Of a stretch of 64,000 bases of DNA, positions 18,794-30,341 are shown piece by piece. The DNA comes from Polaribacter marinus (GTDB lineage Bacteria > Bacteroidota > Bacteroidia > Flavobacteriales > Flavobacteriaceae), in NCBI RefSeq assembly GCF_022662535.1, contig NZ_JAKQYM010000001.1, forward strand, positions 248,001 through 312,000. Direction: 5' to 3'. The translations under genes were made by a program, and so were the position numbers. The notes below the pieces were generated by a model. It saw only the letters and a list, made by a program, of their open reading frames with translations, was not told the DNA's origin and did no database searches. The first letter of the stretch is position 1, and every line of letters begins with the position of its first letter.

Positions 18794-20485
18794 ATGTCAG
18801 ACGATAAGAAAGTTATCTTTTCAATGAACAAGGTTTCTAAAACCTACCAATCAACAAATAAACAAGTTTTAAAAGATATTTATTTAAGTTTCTTTTACGG
18901 AGCAAAAATTGGTATTCTTGGGTTAAATGGATCAGGAAAATCAACTTTATTAAAAATAATAGCAGGAGTAGAAAAGAATTTTCAAGGTGATGTAACTTTT
19001 TCACCAGGTTATAATGTTGGGTATTTAGAACAAGAACCACAATTAGATCCAGAAAAAACGGTATTAGAGATTGTAAAAGAAGGGGTTGCAGAAACTGTTG
19101 CAATTCTTGATGAATACAATAAAATCAACGACATGTTTGGTTTAGAAGAAGTCTATTCTGATGCGGATAAGATGGAGAAACTAATGGCGCAACAAGCAGA
19201 ATTGCAAGATAAAATTGATGCTGCTAATGCGTGGGAATTAGATACCAAATTAGAAATAGCAATGGATGCCTTAAGAACTCCAGATTCTGATAAAAAAATA
19301 GGTGTGCTTTCTGGTGGAGAAAAAAGACGTGTTGCTTTATGTAGACTATTATTACAAGAGCCAGAAATTTTATTGTTAGATGAACCTACCAATCACTTAG
19401 ATGCAGAATCTGTACATTGGTTAGAACATCATTTGGCGCAATATAAAGGAACTGTAATTGCAGTAACGCACGATAGATATTTTTTAGATAATGTTGCCGG
19501 TTGGATTCTTGAATTGGATCGAGGTGAAGGAATTCCTTGGAAAGGAAATTACTCTTCTTGGTTAGATCAGAAATCAAATAGAATGGCACAAGAAAGTAAA
19601 ACAGCTTCTAAACGTCAAAAAACATTAGAAAGGGAGTTAGAATGGGTTCGTCAAGGAGCAAAAGGTCGTCAAACAAAGCAAAAAGCACGTTTAAAGAACT
19701 ACGACAAATTAATGAGTCAAGATCAGAAACAAGTTGATGAAAAATTAGAAATCTATATTCCAAACGGACCACGTTTAGGTACAAATGTGATTGAGGCTTC
19801 TGGTGTTTCTAAGGCTTTTGATGATAAAATATTATATGAAAATTTAGAATTTAATCTTCCACAAGCGGGAATTGTAGGTGTTATTGGACCTAATGGAGCA
19901 GGAAAAACTACCATTTTTAAAATGATTATGGGAGAAGAAACCCCTGATTCAGGAAGTTTTAAGGTTGGTGAAACAGCTAAAATTGCATACGTAGATCAAG
20001 CACATTCTGATATAGATCCTAATAAAACTATTTGGGAAAATTTTTCCGATGGTCAGGATTTAGTAATGATGGGAGGAAAGCAAGTGAATTCTAGAGCTTA
20101 TTTAAGTCGTTTTAATTTCTCGGGAAGCGAACAAAATAAAAAAGTTGCTACATTATCTGGAGGAGAAAGAAATAGACTGCATTTAGCAATGACTTTGAAA
20201 GAGGAAGGGAATGTACTGTTATTAGATGAACCTACAAATGATTTGGATGTTAATACATTAAGGGCGTTAGAAGAAGGGCTAGAAAATTTTGCTGGATGTG
20301 CTGTGGTTATTAGTCACGATAGATGGTTTTTAGATAGAGTTTGTACTCATATTTTAGCTTTTGAAGGTAATAGTGAAGTGTATTTCTTTGAAGGATCTTT
20401 TTCTGATTATGAAGAAAATAAAAAGAATCGTTTAGGTGGAGATTTAATGCCAAAACGTATTAAATATAAAAAGTTGATCAGATAA
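18794..20485 (+). CDS. ettA: Energy-dependent translational throttle protein EttA (ABC-F)
   Basis: 563 residues (E. coli EttA 555). Two ABC modules without membrane segments: first Walker A GLNGSGKST, signature LSGGEKRRVALCR, Walker B ILLLDEPTNHLD; second Walker A GPNGAGKTT, signature LSGGERNRLHLA, Walker B VLLLDEPTNDLD. The ABC-F linker and arm (ELEWVRQGAKGRQTKQKARL) between them identify the EttA subgroup. EttA binds the ribosomal E site and gates the first elongation step according to ATP/ADP ratio. A bidirectional terminator lies downstream. Confidence 0.95.
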   Translation: MSDDKKVIFSMNKVSKTYQSTNKQVLKDIYLSFFYGAKIGILGLNGSGKSTLLKIIAGVEKNFQGDVTFSPGYNVGYLEQEPQLDPEKTVLEIVKEGVAETVAILDEYNKINDMFGLEEVYSDADKMEKLMAQQAELQDKIDAANAWELDTKLEIAMDALRTPDSDKKIGVLSGGEKRRVALCRLLLQEPEILLLDEPTNHLDAESVHWLEHHLAQYKGTVIAVTHDRYFLDNVAGWILELDRGEGIPWKGNYSSWLDQKSNRMAQESKTASKRQKTLERELEWVRQGAKGRQTKQKARLKNYDKLMSQDQKQVDEKLEIYIPNGPRLGTNVIEASGVSKAFDDKILYENLEFNLPQAGIVGVIGPNGAGKTTIFKMIMGEETPDSGSFKVGETAKIAYVDQAHSDIDPNKTIWENFSDGQDLVMMGGKQVNSRAYLSRFNFSGSEQNKKVATLSGGERNRLHLAMTLKEEGNVLLLDEPTNDLDVNTLRALEEGLENFAGCAVVISHDRWFLDRVCTHILAFEGNSEVYFFEGSFSDYEENKKNRLGGDLMPKRIKYKKLIR

Positions 20486-20510
20486 ATTGAAATAAGTTTT
20501 AAAATTTAAA

Positions 20511-20542
20511 AAGCCTCATTTATAACTATAAATGAGGCTTTT
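20511..20542. terminator. Bidirectional terminator between ettA and a convergent gene
   Basis: AAGCCTCATTTATA (20511-20524) pairs perfectly with TATAAATGAGGCTT (20527-20540). A-rich sequence precedes it and a short T-run follows, so it could act for ettA (+) and for the convergent minus-strand gene at 20659. Confidence 0.85.
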
Positions 20543-20658
20543 GACTTCTACTTTTTCTATCACAACTTATCATAGTTATACAATAATCAATTATAAAATT
20601 GATATTACAAAGATAGAGAACTACTAAGGGGTTTATTTAGGTATAAACACCTGTTTTA

Positions 20659-21435
20659 TTAATTTCTTTTTCTTGTAGTTACTCTTTTTGTTTCTTTTAT
20701 ATTCGTTTTTCTTTTGGCAACAGGAGTTTTTCTGTCATTAGATTTTCTATAAGAATGATTTGTGTTTCTCTTAACAATTTTCTTTTGCACTTTTTTAGAA
20801 ACAGGCTTTCTTCTTTTTAAAATTTTACTACGCTTCCCAATTTTAGCATTTGGTTTAGCTTTATAATAATAGAAATTATTGTCTTCTCTAATTTGAGAAT
20901 AGTTACTTCTAAAATCTCTTTTGTAGAAATAGGTGTCGTTGTATTCAAAAACATCTCCAAAACTTAAATTAATTTTAATGTCATTATCGTAGTAATAATT
21001 TTTTACGTTTCCATAAAAAACAGGGTATCCCATTCTATCATAACGTATTTGTAAATCACCTACTTTTGTAAGTTTTCCTCTATTATATCTCATGAAAATG
21101 TTTCCAATTCTAGTCACATTTCCTCTTAGATCATAATTGATAAAAACATTTCCAACTCTTCTTATTCTTCCTCTAAAATCTCTGTCAATTTTAACACCTA
21201 CAGTTCTTCTTGTTCTTTTACCATTGTAATCATAGTAAGAGCTGTTGGAAAGAGTATTAAAATCAAAATCTCCATTTGTAAAAACAAAAAATTCTATACC
21301 GCGTTCAATAAAATTTACGGAGTTATCATAAGAGTAATTAAACCCAATTCTGTTTGGTAGTTCGTTGCCATTTTTGGCTTCAACAGTAGAAACCATCATG
21401 AACATTCCTATTAATATAAGTACACCTTTTTTCAT
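20659..21435 (-). CDS. Secreted repeat protein with basic C-terminal tail
   Basis: 258 residues. Signal peptide MKKGVLILIGMFMMVSTVEA. The middle holds about four consecutive ~15-17-residue repeats of the form (V/I)GN(V/I)xIxYDxRGxVxR, for example VGNVFINYDLRGNVTR, IGNIFMRYNRGKLTK and VGDLQIRYDRMGYPVF, probably stacked beta-hairpins. The last ~70 residues are extremely rich in Lys/Arg (KRRKPVSKKVQKKIVKRN). This suggests an exported protein that attaches to a polyanion by its tail. Family and function are not recognised. Confidence 0.75.
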   Translation of the reverse strand: MKKGVLILIGMFMMVSTVEAKNGNELPNRIGFNYSYDNSVNFIERGIEFFVFTNGDFDFNTLSNSSYYDYNGKRTRRTVGVKIDRDFRGRIRRVGNVFINYDLRGNVTRIGNIFMRYNRGKLTKVGDLQIRYDRMGYPVFYGNVKNYYYDNDIKINLSFGDVFEYNDTYFYKRDFRSNYSQIREDNNFYYYKAKPNAKIGKRSKILKRRKPVSKKVQKKIVKRNTNHSYRKSNDRKTPVAKRKTNIKETKRVTTRKRN

Positions 21436-21681
21436 AATATATGGTTTTAAGGGTTTTGCCTACTCTAAATACTTTTCGGCTTCCGTATTTGATTATTGTA
21501 TTTTCAAAGAACGTGCCAAAAAAATAATCATCGTATTCGGTTTTGTGTTTTATTTCTCGGTATTCGGTTTTAAGTTTTTGTTTTTTAAGGGTTTATAAAA
21601 TATTTAAAATAGTTTCAATAAAAGAAAAAGAACTTGTAAATTGAGCAAAGATTTAACGACTAAAACAAGAAATTAACTTTT

Positions 21682-22182
21682 ATGATTGATGCCATTGAGA
21701 AAAATTTAGAAAGAGGAATAAAATTATTAAAAACAATTTCTGATGAGGAATATGCTGATAAATCTGTAGCACCTTATTTTTCTAGTATAGGTTGTCATAT
21801 TCGTCACGTTTTAGATGTTTTTACCTGTGTTTTTAATGGTTTAGAAAGTAAATCTGTAGATTTGTCTATTAGAGAAAGAAATGAATTAGCACAGACTAAA
21901 ACAGTTAATGGTATATTGTACTTTAACAAAGTAATTTCTCAATTAAGAGAAATTAATGAAGTTGATTTTACTGCTACAGTTCAAATTTCGGATGATTTAG
22001 GTTTGGGAAAGTTTACAGCAAATTATTCTTTAGCTGCAGCTTTGATGCAGGCTCAAAGTCATGCTCTACATCATTTTGCAACAATTGGATATATCATTTA
22101 TCAATTAGGAATAGAACTTCCAGATGCAGATTTTGGTTTTAATCCAACAACTCCTAAAATGAGTGTTTGTAAGAATTCTTAA
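21682..22182 (+). CDS. DinB-like four-helix bundle protein
   Basis: 166 residues, all-helical. Histidines in the positions expected for a DinB/YfiT-type metal site: His39 and His42 in GCHIRHVLD, and His127, His130 and His131 in SHALHHFATIGY. Many members are divalent-metal-dependent thiol transferases or of unknown role. It is monocistronic and convergent with the next gene, overlapping its stop by 4 bases. Confidence 0.75.
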   Translation: MIDAIEKNLERGIKLLKTISDEEYADKSVAPYFSSIGCHIRHVLDVFTCVFNGLESKSVDLSIRERNELAQTKTVNGILYFNKVISQLREINEVDFTATVQISDDLGLGKFTANYSLAAALMQAQSHALHHFATIGYIIYQLGIELPDADFGFNPTTPKMSVCKNS

Positions 22183-23174
22183 GAAGATCTTTTAAAAGAA
22201 AAAACTTCTTCATTTTGCTTTATAAAAACTTCAAAACAATTGGTTGGGTGTATAAAATGATGTTCTTCTTTGGGATTAAAGTTAACGTTTTTAGCGTTAA
22301 ACAATCCTTCAAAATCTTTGTTTCCATTACTCGTATACCTAGCAATTTTATAGAATTTTTGATTTAATTTTGCTTCAATTTTAAACCAAGCACCACTACC
22401 AATTCCTCCTAACCAGGTTCCTTTGGGTAAGTTAAAATGTTTTTTATTTGGTAACTCTGTCCCTTCTAAAATAAGCTCTTTATCAAATTTATTAAAGAAA
22501 GAAGCCTTATATTCTTTGACTATTGATCTATTAGAATACTCTTTAAGTTCTTGTTTAAAAATGGTGTAAACTTTTTCTTCTGTTGTCCCTTTTATAACAT
22601 TCCCTATAGGACTAGGGGTTAGTAAATAAGAAGCCTTTAATTTTAATTTAATGCTTTTTTTATGACAAGAATGTAAAATAGTATCCGTTACAAATCGAGC
22701 ACAATTGGTACCTTTTTTTATGAAAGCTCCATAAGGAATTTCCTTTTGTTTGATTAAATCATTAATAAAATCTTTAGCTTTAAAATAATCAATAGCAGTA
22801 TTAACGCTAGCAATTAACCTTCCTTCTCCATGGGTTTTATCAGGATGACTTTCAATCCAAAGTAAGATGTTTTCTAAATTAGATAAAATTCCGTTTTTAA
22901 ATTCAGCATGAAGGGGTATTTCTAGCTCTGGATCAGTTTCTTTAGATCTTACACGCCCATTTCCATATGTGGTAATATATCTTCCAAAATCAAAATAATT
23001 AATTTTAGGATTGTCTTTTTGAATTAATAAAAGAGCAGCATGACCTGCTTGTATGGCGTGTTTGCTACCAATACCTATTTTAGGCCAAATTTTACTAGAA
23101 ATTTCCCAATATGCTGGTCTTACTACTGTATCTGGATAGGATAAGATAATTATGATTCCATCAGTATGTTGCAT
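22179..23174 (-). CDS. Putative permuted NlpC/P60-like (papain-fold) protein
   Basis: 331 residues, no obvious signal peptide. The N-terminal half carries GHAALLLI (His45) followed much later by GTNCARFVTDTI (Cys158). The His-before-Cys order is that of circularly permuted NlpC/P60 enzymes, which cleave peptidoglycan peptides or related amides. The conserved stretch FGRYITTYGNGRVRSK lies between them. The C-terminal ~150 residues end in a domain with KGTWLGGIGSGAWFKI. It is the third gene of a tight murQ operon, consistent with cell-wall metabolism. I recall a DUF6695 label for such proteins but am not certain. Confidence 0.65.
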   Translation of the reverse strand: MQHTDGIIIILSYPDTVVRPAYWEISSKIWPKIGIGSKHAIQAGHAALLLIQKDNPKINYFDFGRYITTYGNGRVRSKETDPELEIPLHAEFKNGILSNLENILLWIESHPDKTHGEGRLIASVNTAIDYFKAKDFINDLIKQKEIPYGAFIKKGTNCARFVTDTILHSCHKKSIKLKLKASYLLTPSPIGNVIKGTTEEKVYTIFKQELKEYSNRSIVKEYKASFFNKFDKELILEGTELPNKKHFNLPKGTWLGGIGSGAWFKIEAKLNQKFYKIARYTSNGNKDFEGLFNAKNVNFNPKEEHHFIHPTNCFEVFIKQNEEVFSFKRSS

Positions 23175-23176
23175 TA

Positions 23177-23428
23177 TTATTTTTTAGAATCTACAAATAT
23201 TGAATTAAGCAAAGTCTTAAAAGTTTTGAAAGCAAAGTAAAAAGTAAAAATTATAATTATAAAACTGAAACCTAAAATTAGATAGGCAATATAAATTTCT
23301 GGGCTCTCTGAGTATTTTTTTAGGGCTTTAAACCCCATAGTTAACGAAATAGGAGAGAGAATAAATAATAGAATTAGAAAAGCTAATTGTCTTAATCCTT
23401 TGCCTAATAAGTTTACATCTGTACTCAT
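23177..23428 (-). CDS. Small two-segment membrane protein in the murQ operon
   Basis: 83 residues with two hydrophobic helices (LAFLILLFILSPISLTMGF and YIAYLILGFSFIIIIFTFYF). It starts within the murQ stop codon (4-base overlap) and ends 2 bases before the putative NlpC/P60 gene. It resembles the small flavobacterial DUF6095-type proteins found next to murQ, by recollection only. The role is unknown. Confidence 0.7.
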   Translation of the reverse strand: MSTDVNLLGKGLRQLAFLILLFILSPISLTMGFKALKKYSESPEIYIAYLILGFSFIIIIFTFYFAFKTFKTLLNSIFVDSKK

Positions 23429-24237
23429 TTTTTATAATTTTTTACAGCGTTTCTTACACTTCCATACTTAGCTAATAATTTGCTAGCCATATTTTGGTCG
23501 ATATTTAATTCTGAAACTAACATGTTTTCTCCTCTATTTACTAATTTTTTGTTAGAAAGTTGCATGTCTACCATTTTATTGCCTTTAATTTTTCCTAACT
23601 GAATCATGGTTGACGTAGAAATCATGTTCAAGACAAGTTTTTGTGCGGTTCCTGCTTTCATTCTAGAGCTTCCGGTTACAAATTCTGGACCTACAATTAC
23701 TTCTATTGGAAATTGAGACACATCTGCTAAGGGGCTATTTTTATTACAAGTTATACATCCCGTAATAATTTTATTTTTATTACATTCTTCTAAAGCAGTA
23801 ATTACATATGGAGTTGTTCCTGAAGCAGCAATGCCAATAACAACATCTTTGTTGCAAATGTTTTTTTCTTGTAAATCTAACCAACCTTGGTTTGTCGAAT
23901 CTTCTGCAAATTCAACCGCGTTTCTAATAGCAGTATCTCCTCCAGCAATTAATCCAACAACTAATTCACTTGGAACACCAAAAGTTGGTGGACATTCAGA
24001 TGCATCTAAAACTCCTAAACGACCACTTGTACCTGCTCCAATATAAAAAAGTCTTCCACCAATTTTTAATTTGTCGACTATTTGTTGAGTTAATTTTTCT
24101 ATTTGTGGCAACGATTTTTCTACGGCAAAAGGTACTGTTTTATCTTCATTATTAATGTTTGTTAACAAATCTGCCAAAGACATTTTTTCTAACTGATTAT
24201 AGTTAGAATCTTGTTCTGTTGTTTTTATAAAAGTCAT
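23425..24237 (-). CDS. murQ: N-acetylmuramic acid 6-phosphate etherase
   Basis: 270 residues. It removes lactate from MurNAc-6-phosphate to give GlcNAc-6-phosphate in peptidoglycan recycling. SIS-domain motifs: RLFYIGAGTSGRLGVLDASECPPT split over IGAGTSGRLG and DASECPPTF, then IAGGDTAIRNAVEFAED, VIGIAASGTTPYV and GPEFVTGSSRMKAGTAQK. The family's catalytic Glu in ASECPPT is present. It is slightly shorter than the ~300-residue E. coli enzyme. First gene of a three-gene operon with a small membrane protein and a putative amidase. Confidence 0.95.
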   Translation of the reverse strand: MTFIKTTEQDSNYNQLEKMSLADLLTNINNEDKTVPFAVEKSLPQIEKLTQQIVDKLKIGGRLFYIGAGTSGRLGVLDASECPPTFGVPSELVVGLIAGGDTAIRNAVEFAEDSTNQGWLDLQEKNICNKDVVIGIAASGTTPYVITALEECNKNKIITGCITCNKNSPLADVSQFPIEVIVGPEFVTGSSRMKAGTAQKLVLNMISTSTMIQLGKIKGNKMVDMQLSNKKLVNRGENMLVSELNIDQNMASKLLAKYGSVRNAVKNYKK

Positions 24238-24289
24238 CGCTCAAAAATACAGTTTTTCTCTATTTTTAATAGAATTTTATATAACAAAA

Positions 24290-25120
24290 TTAATCTTTCT
24301 CTATTAAGTTTAAACTGTATGTATCTGTTTCTGATATGTGAAAATAACCTAAAGGAAAATTAACTTCGTTTGTGGTGTTTATCATATTTCCTAATAAAGA
24401 GGATGGAGCTGATTGAAAGGGCCCACCAGAATTTTGTCCGCTTTGACTTATTAAAACTTCAAAATAGGTGTAGAATTCTTTGGTGACTCCAGACATTTTT
24501 ATGTTTACAGTCGTTGGTAATTCAATATCATCTTCTTGATAGAAAAAAGAAAAATTATAATTAGAACCATTAAAATATCGATCATCAATTGCTAAGAATA
24601 AATTTTTATCAAAATCAAATAAATAATAATTTTCTACAATTGGAGGATCTTTAAAGGTGATTTTTATTTCGGTTTCTTTTCCTGAAAAAAGAGTTTCATC
24701 TCCTTGAATTACACTTGTAAAAGGAGTTGATTTTACTTTTGTAGCCTTCCCTTTGTATATTTGGTTTTCATAAATAACAGTCAATTCATACGTTATATCA
24801 TCCGCAGGAATAAACGAAGTAGTTGGTTCGTAATTTCCATCAGAATTTCCATCAGAAAAAGTTATAATGGTATTATTAGATAAGTTTGTTAAAAATACAT
24901 CTGCATTGGTAACTGGAGGTATGTCATCATCAAAATAATCAGCAGATAAACTTAATTTTACAATAGTATTTGCTACTACAGGATTTTCGTTAAACAGTAT
25001 TTCAAAAGAAGCATCTATTACCAATCTAGGTTCTGTTGAAGGAACATCAATATCTATTACTTTTTCACAATTAGAAAAAAAGATGATAATTAAAACGGAA
25101 ATTATATATGATTTTTTCAT
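24290..25120 (-). CDS. DUF4249-type lipoprotein, partner of the TonB receptor
   Basis: 276 residues. Lipoprotein signal: hydrophobic MKKSYIISVLIIIFFSNC with the lipobox Cys18, then EKVIDIDVPSTEPRLVIDA, the characteristic start of DUF4249 proteins. The rest is beta-rich. It begins 4 bases after the TonB-dependent receptor stop, an arrangement commonly seen for this pair in Bacteroidetes, where the lipoprotein probably caps or assists the receptor at the outer surface. The ligand is unknown. Confidence 0.85.
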   Translation of the reverse strand: MKKSYIISVLIIIFFSNCEKVIDIDVPSTEPRLVIDASFEILFNENPVVANTIVKLSLSADYFDDDIPPVTNADVFLTNLSNNTIITFSDGNSDGNYEPTTSFIPADDITYELTVIYENQIYKGKATKVKSTPFTSVIQGDETLFSGKETEIKITFKDPPIVENYYLFDFDKNLFLAIDDRYFNGSNYNFSFFYQEDDIELPTTVNIKMSGVTKEFYTYFEVLISQSGQNSGGPFQSAPSSLLGNMINTTNEVNFPLGYFHISETDTYSLNLIEKD

Positions 25121-25124
25121 TGCC

Positions 25125-27497
25125 TTAAAATTTAAAGTTATAGGTTACAGAAGGAACTAATCCAAAAATGGAAGTTTTTATAGCTTCATTTCTAAAGGTT
25201 TCTCTGTTCTGTTTAAAGTTGATGGAAGCTGCATTTTGCCTTCCATATAAATTATAAATACCAAAAACCCATTCTGCTTGCCATTTTCTATTTTTGTTTT
25301 TTCTTGGGGTTAAGGTAGCAGAAATATCTAATCGATGATATGCTGGTAATCTATCGGCATTTCTTCTGTTGTCATCATAAATTGGTACATTTAGTCCTTG
25401 AACTTCATATTGCCCAACAGGATAATTTGTAGGTTGTCCTGTTTGAAACACGAAATTAGAATTAAATGTCCATTTTTTATTTAATTCGTAACTTGCATTT
25501 ATAGAAAAATCGTGAGTTTTATCAAAAGGCGTATTATACCAATTTCCTTGATTAATTCCAGGTTCATTTGCATTTCTTCCTTCAGTTAATTGTTCAGATC
25601 TTGATAAGGTATATGCAAACCATCCTTTTAGTTTTCCTTCATTCTTTTTTAACAAAATTTCTAAACCATAAGCTCTTGCTTTTCCATTTAAAATAACGGT
25701 TTCAATTTCATTATTTGCAATTAAATTGGCTCCGTTTATGTAGTCTATTCTATTTTGAATGTCTTTGTAAAAAGCTTCTGTTTCTATAGAATAATCTCCA
25801 TTTTTTAAGTTTTTAAAATATCCAATTGCATATTGATCGAGTAATTGTGGTTTTATGTATTTTCCACTTGGAGTCCAAACATCTAATGGAGTAGGAGAAG
25901 AAGTATTAGAGAGTAAATGAAGGTATTGTGCCATTCTATTATAACTAGCTTTTACAGAAGTGTTATCATCTATAATATAAGACATAGATAGGCGTGGTTC
26001 TATATTGCTAAAATTAGAAATCACATTTTTTCTTTTAAAACTTTCTGTACCAATAGCTTCTGCAGATTCATATTTTTTAAACTCAGAATTATAGATTACT
26101 GGCAAATCATTTTCATAAATGTTTAGTTCATCTTGTCCTAATCGTTTAAAGTTGCTAAAACGAATTCCATATTGAAAACGTAGGCTATTGTTAACTTTGT
26201 GCTCTACATTTATATAGGCTGCAAATTCATTAGCATATTTGTCGATTAGTTTTTCTGCAACAATTCCGGAGTCTTCTCTATTAGGAGTAATTTCTCCTGG
26301 ATTAAATTTGATGTAAATATTATTAATTCCATAACTCAATTTAAATTTTTCATTTAAATAATGTTTAAAATCGTATTTTAGGTTAAAGTTGGTTATGCCA
26401 GAATCCCACTCGAAACCAACAAAATCAAGAGTTAATCCATAAAAATAATCTGAATAAATTAAGGATAAATTAGAAAATAATTTGTCTGAAAAAAGGTGAT
26501 TCCAGCGCAAGTTTGCAACGGTATTTCCGTATGTGTTTACAAAATTATCGCTAATTCCAAAAACATCTTTCCCAAAATAGGTAGATAAAAAAAGGTTGTT
26601 TCTATCGTTAAAACGATAGTTAATTTTGCTGTTTAAATCATAAAAATAAGCTTTGTTATCATTATCAAATAGTGGTAAAAAAAGATGAGCATAAGAAGCT
26701 CTACCACCAATTAAAAAAGAACTTTTTTCTTTTTCTATAGGACCTTCAGCTAATAATCGACTTGAAACTAAACCAATTCCACCAGTTAAATTAAAATTTT
26801 TACTATTTCCTTCTTTTTGATAAATGTCTAAAACAGAAGACAATCTTCCTCCGTATTTTGCAGGAATTCCACCTTTATATAGTTTGATGTCTTTTATTAC
26901 ATCAGGATTAAAAACCGAGAAAAAGCCAAATAGATGTGATGAGTTAAAAACAGTAGCTTCATCTAATAAAATTAAATTTTGATCTGCCGCACCACCACGA
27001 ACATTAAAGCCAGAAGCACCTTCACCAGCGCTAGTTACACCTGGTAAAAGTATTAAAGATTTAATAATATCTGCTTCTCCTAAAACTACAGGAATTTGTT
27101 TTATTGACGCAGCTGTAAGTCTGTTAACACTCATTTGAGCTGTTCTTACATTTAGTTTTTCTATGTTACTTTCAATGATGATTTCATCTAAACTTTCTGT
27201 TTCTTCTTTTAATTTAAAATTTTTAGAAGTTTTTTCTGATAAGTTTAAAGTTGTTAGAAAAGGTTTGTATCCTAAATAACTTACTTGTATTTTATAATTT
27301 CCTTTTGGAATGGTTATAGAATAAAATCCATATTCATTGGTAGTTGTTCCAGAATTTAATTCAGGAAAATAAATAGAAACACCAATAAGAGTTTCGTTAT
27401 TTAGCTCGTCATAAACGGTTCCACTAAGGGTTATTTTTTCTTGCCCCAAAAAAGATAGAGGGAAAAGGATAATTAGTAAAAATATTTTTTTATACAT
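25125..27497 (-). CDS. TonB-dependent outer membrane receptor
   Basis: 790 residues. Signal peptide ending SFLGQ; a carboxypeptidase-regulatory-like beta domain (residues ~22-107, SGTVYDELNNETLIGVSIYF); plug domain with IPVVLGEADIIKSLILLPGV and GFNVRGGAADQNLILLDEA; then a 22-strand-type barrel ending in the aromatic terminus VPSVTYNFKF. The barrel/plug imports a TonB-energised ligand across the outer membrane. No SusD gene is present; a DUF4249 lipoprotein follows instead. A TACTTTTG box lies on the minus strand at 27531-27538, upstream of the start. Confidence 0.93.
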   Translation of the reverse strand: MYKKIFLLIILFPLSFLGQEKITLSGTVYDELNNETLIGVSIYFPELNSGTTTNEYGFYSITIPKGNYKIQVSYLGYKPFLTTLNLSEKTSKNFKLKEETESLDEIIIESNIEKLNVRTAQMSVNRLTAASIKQIPVVLGEADIIKSLILLPGVTSAGEGASGFNVRGGAADQNLILLDEATVFNSSHLFGFFSVFNPDVIKDIKLYKGGIPAKYGGRLSSVLDIYQKEGNSKNFNLTGGIGLVSSRLLAEGPIEKEKSSFLIGGRASYAHLFLPLFDNDNKAYFYDLNSKINYRFNDRNNLFLSTYFGKDVFGISDNFVNTYGNTVANLRWNHLFSDKLFSNLSLIYSDYFYGLTLDFVGFEWDSGITNFNLKYDFKHYLNEKFKLSYGINNIYIKFNPGEITPNREDSGIVAEKLIDKYANEFAAYINVEHKVNNSLRFQYGIRFSNFKRLGQDELNIYENDLPVIYNSEFKKYESAEAIGTESFKRKNVISNFSNIEPRLSMSYIIDDNTSVKASYNRMAQYLHLLSNTSSPTPLDVWTPSGKYIKPQLLDQYAIGYFKNLKNGDYSIETEAFYKDIQNRIDYINGANLIANNEIETVILNGKARAYGLEILLKKNEGKLKGWFAYTLSRSEQLTEGRNANEPGINQGNWYNTPFDKTHDFSINASYELNKKWTFNSNFVFQTGQPTNYPVGQYEVQGLNVPIYDDNRRNADRLPAYHRLDISATLTPRKNKNRKWQAEWVFGIYNLYGRQNAASINFKQNRETFRNEAIKTSIFGLVPSVTYNFKF

Positions 27498-27627
27498 TAT
27501 TTTGTTTAATGATTATTGTTTTTTAATAAACAAAAGTACGCTTTTGAAAGTAAATAGACCTAAAAAAATGTTTTAATTGTAGACTGAATTATTTATTTCT
27601 ATCTTTTTTAAATTTAAAACAAATCTA

Positions 27628-27656
27628 AAAAAAAGAGTGCTTAAAAAGCACTCTTT
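27628..27656 (-). terminator. Terminator after icd
   Basis: On the minus strand AAAGAGTGCTT pairs with AAGCACTCTTT around a TTT loop (plus coordinates 27632-27656) and is followed by TTTT. It lies 27 bases past the icd stop codon. Confidence 0.88.
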
Positions 27657-27682
27657 ATATTTATATCTAGAAATACATTCAA

Positions 27683-29914
<2,232 letters not shown>

Positions 29915-30067
29915 TTAGATTGATAAAAGTTGGAATTGCTCAAAAAATAAGCGGAACAAATTTAAGAATTACTGATGACTTTCTTATTGTTAATTTCTTA
30001 TTATTTATTATCTTTTAATGAGAATAATTTAAAATAAGGAGAAGTAAATTTATAATGAGTATAAAAT

Positions 30068-30107
30068 AAAAGCGATATCAAACAATTTATTGTTTGATAT
30101 CGCTTTT
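30068..30107. terminator. Strong bidirectional terminator hairpin in the icd-rplS gap
   Basis: Perfect 18-base stem, AAAAGCGATATCAAACAA (30068-30085) with its complement at 30090-30107, loop TTTA. On the minus strand it is followed by a TTTTATTTTAT tract. No annotated gene ends near it: icd starts 168 bases beyond it and rplS ends 380 bases away with its own terminator, so it points to an unannotated transcript. Confidence 0.85.
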
Positions 30108-30341
30108 TAGAAATAGTTTTATATTGTTTGTATTTAATATAAAAAATATAACCTATTTCAATTGTCATAACCTAAATAAGTACAATTTTATAATTATACG
30201 TTTTTTAGATGTATGTTTAAGTAATAAACATCGAGAATGATGACAATAATTTATAAGGAACTTTACCTTTCTTTATATATTTACTATAATTATTATTAGT
30301 TTTGAAGACTTATAAGTTTAATTAAATTGTAAATATAAGTT
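30068..30341 (-). ncRNA. Candidate small RNA (unknown)
   Basis: A good promoter on the minus strand (30342-30372) and a strong terminator (30068-30107) bracket about 230-270 bases with no plausible conserved open reading frame; the longest minus-strand frame beginning with ATG reads through the terminator and is low-complexity. The region is in the 588-base gap between icd and rplS (29900-30487). No known RNA family was recognised. Existence as an RNA is inference from the promoter-terminator pair. Confidence 0.4.

Noticed and set aside
21365..21598. 77-codon + strand frame upstream of the repeat protein
   Set aside because: Overlaps the signal-peptide region of the minus-strand gene; the remainder consists of GTATTCGGTTTT-type direct repeats.
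30108..30190. Short minus-strand frame (about 52 codons) inside the candidate RNA
   Set aside because: It begins with ATG but reads through the terminator stem and encodes Ile/Tyr/Lys-rich low-complexity sequence; treated as noncoding.
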